From JADLEX01 sp964586775 (GTDB taxonomy: Bacteria; Lernaellota; Lernaellaia; JACKCT01): a stretch of 31,054 nt of DNA. Positions within the stretch are counted from its first letter, which is position 1, and the number at the start of each line of letters is the position of its first letter. The translations under genes were made by a program, and so were the position numbers. A model generated the notes under the pieces. The model had not been told where the DNA came from. It saw only the letters and a program-made list of their open reading frames with translations, and made no database searches. Below, in pieces: positions 1 to 7,705 of the stretch. The stretch spans positions 1-31,054 of the forward strand of contig CAZPJD010000231.1 of the NCBI GenBank assembly GCA_964586775.1, written 5' to 3'.

Positions 1-480
1 GCGGGCATCGCGCTCGGCCTCGTGCTGCTCGCGTCCTTTCTCGTCATGGGCAAGGGCCTCGGCGCGTCGGGCGCGGCCAATCGCTTCGGCATCGCGGCTT
101 TGAATGCCGTTGCGCCCGCGCACGTCGCCGCGAGCCCCGGCATGTCCGATGCGGTGGAAGGCGGGCGGCACCCGCTCGACAACTGGCTGGTCTTCGAGGT
201 GCTGGGCGTGTTTCTGGGCGGCGCGGTGGCCGCATACACGGCCGGGCGCATGAACTGGAAGATCATCCGCGGCGAGGGCTGGTCCGCGCGCAATCGTCTC
301 GCGTTCGCATTCGGCGGCGGCGTGGTGATGGGCATCGCGGCGCGCATGGCGCGGGGATGCACGTCGGGTCAGGCGCTTTCGGGCGGCGCGGTGCTCTCGG
401 CCGGGAGCTGGGCCTTCATGCTCATGGTGTTCGCGGGCGGCTACGCAGTCGCGTATTTCGTGCGGAGGCAATGGTCATGA
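1..480 (+). CDS. YeeE/YedE family (DUF395) sulfur-compound transporter, 5'-truncated by window edge
   Basis: The reading frame is open from base 1 with no convincing start, so the N-terminus lies outside the window. About 159 residues are visible. They contain hydrophobic helices, a short periplasmic or cytoplasmic stretch, and the family hallmark GCTSGQALSGG near residues 120-130, where a conserved Cys faces the translocation path in YeeE-type thiosulfate/sulfur transporters. The fragment is about the size of a half-length YeeE protein (as in PmpA/PmpB pairs). The next gene encodes a second half, and their ATGA stop/start overlap (477-480) implies translational coupling and probably joint assembly. 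The substrate is not determined by sequence; thiosulfate, sulfide or another sulfur species is an inference from the family and from the downstream rhodanese and NrfD domains. Confidence 0.85.
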   Translation, partial: AGIALGLVLLASFLVMGKGLGASGAANRFGIAALNAVAPAHVAASPGMSDAVEGGRHPLDNWLVFEVLGVFLGGAVAAYTAGRMNWKIIRGEGWSARNRLAFAFGGGVVMGIAARMARGCTSGQALSGGAVLSAGSWAFMLMVFAGGYAVAYFVRRQWS

Positions 481-1673
481 ACACGCTCTTCCCCATCGAT
501 TCGCTCGTTCACGGGCAATACCAACTCGGGCTCGTTGTCGCGGTGGCGATCGGCTTCGGATTCGGCTTCGTGCTCGAGCGCGCGGGGTTCGGCCGCGCCG
601 ACAAGCTCGCGGCACAGTTCTATCTGCACGACATGCGCGTCTTCAAGGTGATGTTCACCGGAATCGTCACCGCGATGCTCGGCCTCGTCATCGCCTCGGG
701 GCTCGGCCTCGCCGACCTGCGGGCGATCTCGCAGACCGTCGCGAGCGAGACCTTTTGGGTGCCGATGATCGCCGGGGGATTCCTGCTCGGCGTCGGTTTC
801 ATCGTGTCGGGCTACTGCCCGGGCACGTCGCTGGTCGCGAGCGCGTCGGGCAATCTCGACGGCATCATGGCGTTTGCCGGCGTCGTCGTCGGGACACTGA
901 TTTACGGCGAGGCGTTCCCCGCCATTCACGACCTTCACTTCGCGGGCGCGGCGGGGCAGGTCTTTTTATACGACGTGTTCGGCATCAGCCCGGCGCTGCT
1001 CGCCGCCATCGTCGCCGCCGCGGCGGTCGCGATGTTCCTCGGCGCGGAAAAAGTCGAGCGCATGATTCGCGCCAAGCGCGCGTCCGGCGGTGCCGATGCG
1101 CCCGAGCCCGTGCGTCGCATGGCCTTCGGCGCGATCGGCGCGCTCGCCGCGACCGCGGTGATCGTCATGTTCGTCCCCGCGACCATGGGGGCGACGGCGA
1201 CGTCCGTCGGTTCCATCGACGCCGAGACCCTCGCGCACCGCGTGGTGGAATCGCCGTGGACCGTCCGCGTGATCGACCTTCGCGCGGTCGATGCATGCGC
1301 GGCGTCGCACGTGCCGGGGGCGGAGTGCGTCGGCCCCGACGGGCTCGCGGCGCTCGGATTGGCGGATGACGCGGGCACGCGGGAACTGGTGCTCGTCGGC
1401 GATGCCGCTTTCACCGCGCCGGCCGCGGTCAGTACGTATCCCGGGCGCGTGGCGGTGCTCGCGGGCGGATTCGAGGTGTGGCGCGCGTTTGCGCTGGAAG
1501 CCCCCGCCGAATCCCCCGGGGCCGACTGGACGCCGGCCGAGTGGGAACGCTACCGGTTCCGCACGGCGCTACACGGCGCGCTCACCGGCGCCGCCGCCGC
1601 GCCGGTTGTCGCCGCGCCCACAGGCGCCGTGGCCGCCGCGCCCAAGAAGAAAAAGGCCGGCGGGTGCAGTTGA
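477..1673 (+). CDS. YeeE/YedE transporter half fused to degenerate rhodanese domain with Lys-rich GGCS tail
   Basis: The 398-residue product starts at the ATG overlapping the previous stop; ATG 471, two codons earlier, is an alternative. Residues 1-190 are YeeE-like with about five membrane helices and the motif GYCPGT (Cys114). Another helix lies near 215-235, followed by a rhodanese-like domain at about 247-340 that keeps the VRVIDLRA and LAGGFEVW landmarks. Its active-site loop reads VLVGDAAFTA, with no catalytic Cys, so classical sulfurtransferase chemistry is unlikely from that site. The C-terminus is a low-complexity Ala/Pro stretch ending in KKKKAGGCS, which offers a penultimate Cys (397) on a flexible arm. 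A transporter half with an appended sulfur-handling or docking domain fits the sulfur/redox neighbourhood. The role of the tail Cys as a sulfur carrier is inference. Confidence 0.82.
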   Translation: MNTLFPIDSLVHGQYQLGLVVAVAIGFGFGFVLERAGFGRADKLAAQFYLHDMRVFKVMFTGIVTAMLGLVIASGLGLADLRAISQTVASETFWVPMIAGGFLLGVGFIVSGYCPGTSLVASASGNLDGIMAFAGVVVGTLIYGEAFPAIHDLHFAGAAGQVFLYDVFGISPALLAAIVAAAAVAMFLGAEKVERMIRAKRASGGADAPEPVRRMAFGAIGALAATAVIVMFVPATMGATATSVGSIDAETLAHRVVESPWTVRVIDLRAVDACAASHVPGAECVGPDGLAALGLADDAGTRELVLVGDAAFTAPAAVSTYPGRVAVLAGGFEVWRAFALEAPAESPGADWTPAEWERYRFRTALHGALTGAAAAPVVAAPTGAVAAAPKKKKAGGCS

Positions 1674-1709
1674 GAAACCTCGCATGACATCGACCACGGG
1701 AGATCCGCG

Positions 1710-2666
1710 ATGACCGAAATAGAAATCAACCGAAACAGCCACCTGATCGACCCCGTCCTGCACGTGTGGGGCTGGGAGATTCCGGTCTATCTGTTCCTCG
1801 GCGGGCTCGCGGCGGGGATGATGATCCTCTCCGCGGCGATGGCGCTGCGCGATCCCGAAGGCCAGCGATCGAAATGGGCGCGCCTCGCGCCCTTCGCCGC
1901 GCCGGTGCTGCTGTCGGTCGGGATGGCGGCGCTCTTCGCCGATCTCGAATTCAAGACGCACGTCTTTCGGTTCTATTTCGCGCTGCGTGTGACCTCGCCG
2001 ATGTCGTGGGGCTCGTGGATTCTGCTCGGGATCTACCCGGCAACGATCCTGCTCGGCCTCGCGGCCCTGACCGAAAGCGAACGACTCGCGCTCACCTCGT
2101 GGAATCCGCGCTGCCCGGTGGTCGTCGGACGAACGCTCGACCGCGTTTGGCGATGGGCGCGGGCGAACGCGGCAACGCTCGCGAAGATCAACATCGCGCT
2201 GGGCATTTTACTCGGCGGATACACGGGCGTACTGCTCGGCACGCTCGCGGCGCGTGCCGCGTGGAATTCGATCTTCCTCGGCCCGCTCTTCATCGTGTCG
2301 GGCGCTTCGACCGGAGCGGCGCTCTTCATGCTCCTGCCCGTCGCGCCGGGCGAACATCGTTGGCTTCGCCGCTGGGATCTTGTCGCGATCGGCGTCGAGA
2401 TCCTCCTGCTCGCCATGTTTTTCGTCGCGCTCGCGAACGGCGGCGGGCAGACCGGGCGCGACGCGGCGGCGCTCTTTTTTGGCGGACCCTTCACGGCGGT
2501 CTTCTGGTCGCTCGTGGTGGTCGCCGGGCTCCTTGTTCCGGCCGCTCTCGAACTGCTCGAAACGCGCCTCGGGCTGCGTCCCGCGCGACTCGCTCCCGTG
2601 CTCATTCTCGTCGGCGGATTGTCCTTGAGATGGATACTTGTCCTGGCGGGACAGGCGTCCGTTTGA
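1710..2666 (+). CDS. NrfD/PsrC-family membrane subunit (polysulfide reductase type)
   Basis: This 318-residue polytopic protein has about eight predicted membrane helices. The N-terminal signature is typical of NrfD/PsrC (GWEIPVYLFLGGLAAGM near residues 22-38), and SPMSWGSW lies near residue 94. These subunits exchange electrons with quinones in the inner membrane on behalf of a periplasmic Fe-S or molybdopterin partner. The start ATG has a GGGAGAT Shine-Dalgarno at 1698-1704. It lies 36 bases after the YeeE-rhodanese gene in the same direction, so one operon is likely. No PsrA- or PsrB-like partner is visible in the window; one may lie upstream of base 1. Polysulfide, thiosulfate or sulfite-linked electron transfer is an inference from context; the family assignment itself is strong. 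Confidence 0.88.
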   Translation: MTEIEINRNSHLIDPVLHVWGWEIPVYLFLGGLAAGMMILSAAMALRDPEGQRSKWARLAPFAAPVLLSVGMAALFADLEFKTHVFRFYFALRVTSPMSWGSWILLGIYPATILLGLAALTESERLALTSWNPRCPVVVGRTLDRVWRWARANAATLAKINIALGILLGGYTGVLLGTLAARAAWNSIFLGPLFIVSGASTGAALFMLLPVAPGEHRWLRRWDLVAIGVEILLLAMFFVALANGGGQTGRDAAALFFGGPFTAVFWSLVVVAGLLVPAALELLETRLGLRPARLAPVLILVGGLSLRWILVLAGQASV

Positions 2667-2701
2667 TTGATTCGTCCGATTCCCGGGCGAAGGGAGGATT
2701 C

Positions 2702-4174
2702 ATGCAATTTCGATTATTGGCGGTGTTGTGCGCGTTTGTGGTGTTGGCTGCGTCGCCCGCGCTCGCGACCAACGGAATGGAGACGACGGCCTCGGGCGGT
2801 CGGGCGGCGGGCATGGGTGGCGTGGATCTGGCCGTCGCGACCGATGCGACGGCGATCAACACGAACCCCGCCGGCCTGATGCAGCTACTCGGGCATCGGA
2901 TCGATTTTGGCGCCGGGTTGCTCGTCCCCGCTCTCCACTTCAAGAACGCTCTCAACGACGAGGACGGCGAAACGCAGATGTTCCCGATGCCCGAACTCGC
3001 CTACGGATATCGGTTCAAAAACGTGCCGATCGCCGTGGGCTTTGGCCTGTTCGCGCAAGGTGGCATGGGTGCCGATTTCCAACTGACGCACCCATTGCTG
3101 GGGCCGGACACCGAATATTCGTCAAACATCGCGTATCTCAAGGCCGCACCGGCCATCGCGTGGAAGCCGCTCGACTGGATGTCCGTGGGGCTCGCTCTCA
3201 ATGTCGGGTATGCGAGCCTTGCGATGCGCATGCCGTATGCCGTGTCGCCTGACCTGCTCGCGGGCGTGGCGAATCCCCAGGCGGGAATGACATTCGGACA
3301 GATGTTCGCCGCTCCGGCCGAGCAGGGCGGACTGGGATATGACGAGCTGGTGGCGGACGCCGAATTGAAGGACGCGGGGGCTCACGGATTCGGCGGCAAG
3401 ATCGGTCTGCTCTTCACGCCGAGCGACATGGTTTCCATCGGCGTCGCATACACCGCGAAATCGACCCTGAACTTCTCGGGCACGATGACGATGGACATGT
3501 CGGCGCAGTTCGCGGATGCGTTCGAGCGCATGGTCGCGGGTGCGATGGCACAGGGCTTGGACCAGCAGGCCGCGATGCAGGCGGTGAGTCAACAACTCGG
3601 CCAAATGGGCATAGATCCCTCCAAGGGGATGAAGGCCGAGTACGACGCCGACATCGAATTCGCGTGGCCGCAAAAGGCCGGGCTGGGCGTGGCCGTGAAG
3701 CCGACGCCAAAGCTTCTGCTCGCGACCGACGTGACGTGGATCAACTGGGCCGACACGATGAAGGAGTTCGAGGTCGAGTTGACCGGCGGCGACAACGACA
3801 ACATCAACACGATGATCGGCAACGACTCCATCACGTCCGCGATTCCGCTCGATTGGGAAGACCAGATCGTGGTGGCGCTCGGTGGCCAGTACGAGTTCAT
3901 CCCGAACCTGTGGGGACGTCTCGGATATAACTGGGGGCGCAACCCCGTGCCGGACACGACCGTGTTCCCGATCTTTCCCGCGATCGTCGAACACCACGCG
4001 ACGCTGGGCGTGGGATATCGGTACAAGTTCTTCGAGGTGAACGCCGCGTACGAGCACGCGTTCGCGAACACGCAGGAAGCAGCCGCCAATCACGAGGTGG
4101 CGAGCGAATACTCGAGTAGCGAGTCCACGCTGGGCGAAAGCACCGCCCATCTCATGTTCTCGTTTGCGTTCTAA
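2702..4174 (+). CDS. OmpP1/FadL/TodX-family outer-membrane transport protein
   Basis: The 490-residue product begins with a signal peptide (about residues 1-22, cleavage near SPALA). The mature N-terminus has the FadL landmarks GGRAAGMGG and NTNPAGL, corresponding to the hatch region and NPA motif that gate hydrophobic ligands. The rest is amphipathic beta strands with the late FadL signature WINWADTM, ending on an aromatic strand (LMFSFAF) suited to BAM-mediated insertion. A Gln/Ala/Met-rich helical insertion sits around residues 270-310. The start is fixed by GGAGG at 2694-2698. The gene is 35 bases downstream of the NrfD gene and is followed by a hairpin terminator, so it is probably the last gene of the cluster. 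The ligand is unknown; long-chain fatty acids or other hydrophobic compounds are the family norm. Confidence 0.9.
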   Translation: MQFRLLAVLCAFVVLAASPALATNGMETTASGGRAAGMGGVDLAVATDATAINTNPAGLMQLLGHRIDFGAGLLVPALHFKNALNDEDGETQMFPMPELAYGYRFKNVPIAVGFGLFAQGGMGADFQLTHPLLGPDTEYSSNIAYLKAAPAIAWKPLDWMSVGLALNVGYASLAMRMPYAVSPDLLAGVANPQAGMTFGQMFAAPAEQGGLGYDELVADAELKDAGAHGFGGKIGLLFTPSDMVSIGVAYTAKSTLNFSGTMTMDMSAQFADAFERMVAGAMAQGLDQQAAMQAVSQQLGQMGIDPSKGMKAEYDADIEFAWPQKAGLGVAVKPTPKLLLATDVTWINWADTMKEFEVELTGGDNDNINTMIGNDSITSAIPLDWEDQIVVALGGQYEFIPNLWGRLGYNWGRNPVPDTTVFPIFPAIVEHHATLGVGYRYKFFEVNAAYEHAFANTQEAAANHEVASEYSSSESTLGESTAHLMFSFAF

Positions 4175-4186
4175 TCCCGGATCTGG

Positions 4187-4225
4187 GCCGCGCGGATGCC
4201 CTTGGGTGTCCGCGCGGCTTCATTT
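4187..4225 (+). terminator. Hairpin terminator after the FadL-family gene
   Basis: A perfect 10-bp inverted repeat (GCCGCGCGGA at 4187-4196 pairing with 4209-4218) encloses a 12-base loop and is followed by TTCATTT. The stem is very GC-rich and the T-tract is interrupted, so it is a reasonable but not textbook intrinsic terminator. It lies 12 bases after the FadL stop codon. Confidence 0.65.
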
Positions 4226-4277
4226 CGGGAAGCGAATCGCCGCCCCGACTTCCGTGGGCTTCCGTACAATCCGGCCA

Positions 4278-4306
4278 TTGTCTTGACGTGGCGGGTTTGC
4301 TAACAT
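4278..4306 (+). promoter_or_regulatory. Candidate sigma-70-type promoter for the radical SAM gene
   Basis: TTGTCT at 4278-4283 and TAACAT at 4301-4306 are separated by 17 bases. Each matches four of six consensus positions. The site lies about 95 bases before the radical SAM start, in the only sizeable gap (4226-4399) between the terminator and that gene. Nothing else was recognised in the gap. Confidence 0.35.
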
Positions 4307-4399
4307 TTTTCGACGATTTTTCCGGCGGTTTGGCCGGTTTGGGCGGGCGATGGAAACGGTCGCGCCGCTCCGTGCATGGGACGTGAAGGAGACCTCGCG

Positions 4400-5692
4400 A
4401 TGAATTTGGACGTTCGGACCAATCCGGCCCTGCTGAAGCTCGATCTCTACTGCAAGGGGCTTCGCATCGACGAATCCTGCAAGACCGCCGTGGACAAGCG
4501 TGGGCGGCCCATCATGCGCACGCGCGCGGGGCTGGGCAGCGGCCTCGAGCTCATCCTTCCCGACAAGATCTGGACGAACGTTCCCGTGGTCGAGGACTTC
4601 GTGAAGGAAAGCCCTTACACGCTGCACCAGGAAGACGGCAAGTTCGTGCTGCGTCTGTCGGGCGACCGCGTGTGCGAGGTGCGCGTTCCCAAGGAACCCG
4701 ACTTTTACGAAAAGCTCACGTCCAGCGGACGCAAAATGAAGCGCATCGGCGTGCTGCAGGGCACGTACATCGGCATCTATCCGACGGCGGCGTGCTACTA
4801 CTGGACCAAGAAGCCGCGCGAGAACTGCGACTTCTGCTCGGTCGGCCTGAATTTGGGCACGGAAGAGGAAGAAGCGAAGCTCGTGCAGGATGTCGTCGAG
4901 ACCTGCATCGCCGCGCAGGAAGAGTGCAACATCACCTACGTGCACTTCAACACGGGCTTCTACGAGGGCGACACCTACCTCGACCAACTCGAACCGTACA
5001 TCAAAGCCGTTCGCCAACACACCGGCTGCCTGATCGGCGTGCAGACCCCGCCGCATCCCGATTTCCGTCGTTACGACCGCCTGCGCGAGATGGGCGTCAA
5101 CACCGTGTCGTTCTGCTTCGAGTTTTTCAACAAAGAGGTCTTCGACCGGCGCTGCCCCGGCAAGAGCCGCCACGTCGGCCTTCAGCGCTATCTCGACGCG
5201 GTGGCGTATTGCGCGAAGCTCTTTGACACCACCAACGGCGAGATCGTGGCGGGTCCCGAGCCGGTGCCCGACACGCTGGCCGCCATCGACTGGATCACCA
5301 GCGTGGGGGCGATCCCCACGGTCTGCATCTTCCGGCCGCTGCGTGGCACCGACGCCGAGAAGGACCCCGCGCCGAAAACCGAGGAGATGGTGCCGGTCTT
5401 CAAGCGCCTCTACGAGCGCTGCATGGAACGCAGTCTTCCCATCGGCATCGCGCACAACGTCGAGGTCTCCATCGTGCTCAAGCCCGAGGAGTGCCACTAC
5501 TTCGCCGACCACGAGGGCAAGTACGTCCTGAACAAGGCGAAGATCTGGCTGGGCAACAAGGTTCTGCGCGGAATCTTGTGGTGGCGACGCACCCGCGCCC
5601 GCCTCTTCCGCTCCCGCAATCCGCTGGCGATTCCGGCGCAGGCCTCGTGCGCGTCGCGTCCGCTCGGCGGCGCGGCCGACAAGGCGGCTTGA
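4400..5692 (+). CDS. Radical SAM protein with atypical CX10CX2C cluster motif
   Basis: The 430-residue product starts at the ATG after AAGGAGA (4385-4391); an upstream in-frame ATG at 4376 lacks a ribosome site. Residues 1-115 form an N-terminal domain of unknown type. From about residue 116 the sequence looks like a radical SAM TIM barrel. Cys132, Cys143 and Cys146 (CYYW...NCDFC) give CX10CX2C instead of the usual CX3CX2C, reminiscent of the extended spacing in Elp3 and YhcC-type proteins. Further barrel landmarks are TYVHFNTGFYEGD, GVQTPPHPDF and EIVAGPEPVPDT. The C-terminal 45 residues are basic and then Ala-rich. The stop overlaps the next start (TGATG at 5690-5694), indicating coupled translation with the zinc-ribbon membrane protein. 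I do not recognise a specific reaction or substrate. Confidence 0.82.
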   Translation: MNLDVRTNPALLKLDLYCKGLRIDESCKTAVDKRGRPIMRTRAGLGSGLELILPDKIWTNVPVVEDFVKESPYTLHQEDGKFVLRLSGDRVCEVRVPKEPDFYEKLTSSGRKMKRIGVLQGTYIGIYPTAACYYWTKKPRENCDFCSVGLNLGTEEEEAKLVQDVVETCIAAQEECNITYVHFNTGFYEGDTYLDQLEPYIKAVRQHTGCLIGVQTPPHPDFRRYDRLREMGVNTVSFCFEFFNKEVFDRRCPGKSRHVGLQRYLDAVAYCAKLFDTTNGEIVAGPEPVPDTLAAIDWITSVGAIPTVCIFRPLRGTDAEKDPAPKTEEMVPVFKRLYERCMERSLPIGIAHNVEVSIVLKPEECHYFADHEGKYVLNKAKIWLGNKVLRGILWWRRTRARLFRSRNPLAIPAQASCASRPLGGAADKAA

Positions 5693-7065
5693 TGGTCGAA
5701 AAGTCCCTTCGCTGCCCGCGTTGCGGCACGGTGACGCCGGTCTCGACCGGCCAGTGCGTCAAATGCGGGCTCAAGATGGTGAAAAAAAAGAAACCGGGCG
5801 ATTCCGCGCCCGAAACCGCCGCCGCGAGCGTCAAAGAAATCCCTCAACCGGCGAAGTCCCTGCCGGGTGGCTCAGCCCCCGCGACCCCCGCGGCGCCCGC
5901 GGCGAAACCGCCGCGCCCGCCCGACGCGCCGCCGCGCGCGGTTTCGGCCAAATCGGGCGTCGCCATGCCCCGGTTGCGGGTGGACGGGCTGGAACGGCAT
6001 GACGATGACGCAAAAAAAGCGACGAGCGCGAGTAAGGGCGAGAAGCGGATTGCGGGCCTTGAGCAAACGTCGATTCAGGACAAGCGCGGCGCGTCGCCGC
6101 AGGGGGACAAGGGCAATTTCCAGTCGCTGTTGATGCAGCCACACGAGGTGGATGGGCACGGGGTGGACCGCGTCAGCCCGCCGAACACGACGGAAGACGA
6201 CACCTCGTTTCAGAATCTCATGCTCGCGCCGCACGAAACCTTCGGCGACGCCACGTCGGTCGATCCCGTGACGCCAAAGGGCGCGGGGCTTGCCGACAAG
6301 TTCGGGTTCAAACCGCTGTATCAGATCCAGGAAGATCCCGGTCCACGCGCGCCGGGCGAACCGGGAAACTACGACACCACGGGTCTCGCCAGCGCGTTGC
6401 CGCCCGCGGGCGGAATCTCTCACCGCATGGCGGCCATGGAGGGCGCGTATCAGGACCCCTACGCGCTCGATTCCATGTCGGACGCCCCGATGAGTCCCGA
6501 TGCGGCGAGGTTCAAGCGGTCGGGGCCAAAAACCGACGACGGCCCCCCCGCCGACGAGGTCGTGTATCAACTCAAGGTGCGTCAGGCGAAACGGCGGATT
6601 TTCACGCGGATTCTACCGGTGGCGCTCGTCGCCGCCGCGTTCTGGTTTGGCGGTCGCGAATTTGTGATCCCCATGCTCCTGATTCAGGGCGAGTGGAAGG
6701 GGCGCATCGTCGACATCGACGACCAGCAGGTCGGCATGGACATGCACCTGACGCGCACCGGACGCAAGCTGGCCGGAACGGTCAGGTTCGAGTTTCCCAA
6801 GACCCCCGAGGGGCTGATGCACCCGGGCGCCACGCCGCGCGTCTTCGGGCAGGTCATCCACGGTGCGGAAGGGCAGGTCGTCGGCGAGTTCGACGTCAAC
6901 AAGATCTACCTGAAGGTCTGGGCGGGCGACTCCGACAGCTACCTGCTGCTCGAAGGCGGCCACACCTGGGACAACGACGGGCAGATGATCGTCCGCGACG
7001 GCAAGGCCACGAACTCCGAGGACTCGAACGGGTCGTTCGTGCTGGTGCGCGTCTCGCCGAAGTGA
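5692..7065 (+). CDS. Zinc-ribbon, single-pass membrane protein of unknown function with internal repeat
   Basis: The 457-residue product is not assignable to a named family. It opens with a zinc ribbon (Cys8, Cys11, Cys22, Cys25: CPRC...CVKC). A long, probably disordered Pro/Ala/Lys-rich region (about 30-300) follows. Within it are two related segments, at about 143-163 and 173-195, sharing FQ-L-(6-7 residues)-PHE and a distal VSP/VTP. One predicted membrane helix lies at about 306-330, and a beta-rich C-terminal domain of about 125 residues follows, probably on the far side of the membrane. The start ATG overlaps the radical SAM stop, so the two products are probably made together. Similar zinc-ribbon plus disordered linker plus single helix layouts occur in many uncharacterised bacterial membrane proteins. 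The gene converges on the following minus-strand gene with a 19-base gap and no obvious terminator. Confidence 0.72.
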   Translation: MVEKSLRCPRCGTVTPVSTGQCVKCGLKMVKKKKPGDSAPETAAASVKEIPQPAKSLPGGSAPATPAAPAAKPPRPPDAPPRAVSAKSGVAMPRLRVDGLERHDDDAKKATSASKGEKRIAGLEQTSIQDKRGASPQGDKGNFQSLLMQPHEVDGHGVDRVSPPNTTEDDTSFQNLMLAPHETFGDATSVDPVTPKGAGLADKFGFKPLYQIQEDPGPRAPGEPGNYDTTGLASALPPAGGISHRMAAMEGAYQDPYALDSMSDAPMSPDAARFKRSGPKTDDGPPADEVVYQLKVRQAKRRIFTRILPVALVAAAFWFGGREFVIPMLLIQGEWKGRIVDIDDQQVGMDMHLTRTGRKLAGTVRFEFPKTPEGLMHPGATPRVFGQVIHGAEGQVVGEFDVNKIYLKVWAGDSDSYLLLEGGHTWDNDGQMIVRDGKATNSEDSNGSFVLVRVSPK

Positions 7066-7084
7066 TGCGCTCCGGTCGCCCGGC

Positions 7085-7591
7085 TCAGGTCGCCATTTCC
7101 GAAAACAGGCCGAATACGAACATCACGATCATGAAGATGACCACGACGATCGACAGTGCGATGTTGATCCAGTTCACGATGATCGCGGCCTTGACCATGT
7201 CCGCGCCGCCGAGTCCGTCGGGATTCGCCTCGATCTGCTTGCGCGCCTGGTAGCCGAGGATCACGCCCGGGATCGAGAAGAAAATTCCGCACAGCAAGAA
7301 GCTGGCGACGCCGAGAACGAGCGACGCGATCGCCGCGCCCGGAGGGGCGGGCTTGGCCGGCGTGATCGGCCGAGGAGCGGAGTAAGTCGGCGGAGGCGAG
7401 ATCGGCGCCGCGGGCTCGAACCCCGCGGCGGGCGCACCCGCGGCCGCGTCGGCGGCGATCGGTGCGGTGGGCATCGCGACGGGCGACGGCACGACGAACT
7501 GCTGCGAACAGTGTCCGCACGCCGCGGTAGACCCCGGCGAAAGTCCGCTGACATCGAGAATCGCCTGACAGTGCGGGCAACGAACGCGCAT
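7085..7591 (-). CDS. Zinc-ribbon plus DUF4190 membrane protein
   Basis: The 168-residue product starts at the ATG preceded by AAGGGGG. Residues 1-35 are a zinc ribbon (CPHCQ near residue 5 and CGHCSQQF near residue 25), and a Pro/Ala-rich linker of about 50 residues follows. The C-terminal half is a DUF4190-type two-helix domain (SLVLGVASFLLCG, then ILGYQARKQI), ending with a second long helix. DUF4190 proteins are small bacterial membrane proteins of unknown role, often with N-terminal zinc ribbons. It stands apart from the glycan operon behind it (114-base gap). The N-terminal architecture parallels that of the convergent neighbour at 5692-7065, but the two differ in the rest of the protein. 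Confidence 0.78.
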   Translation of the reverse strand: MRVRCPHCQAILDVSGLSPGSTAACGHCSQQFVVPSPVAMPTAPIAADAAAGAPAAGFEPAAPISPPPTYSAPRPITPAKPAPPGAAIASLVLGVASFLLCGIFFSIPGVILGYQARKQIEANPDGLGGADMVKAAIIVNWINIALSIVVVIFMIVMFVFGLFSEMAT

Positions 7592-7705
7592 GGGACCCCC
7601 TTGCGTGCGGGTGCGGCGGTGCGGGCGTCTTCGAGATTCCGCCCAAGTCTTAACGTGAGTCGCGGCCGGCGACAAGGCGCATGACCGGCGCTCGGCCGAT
7701 CGCGA

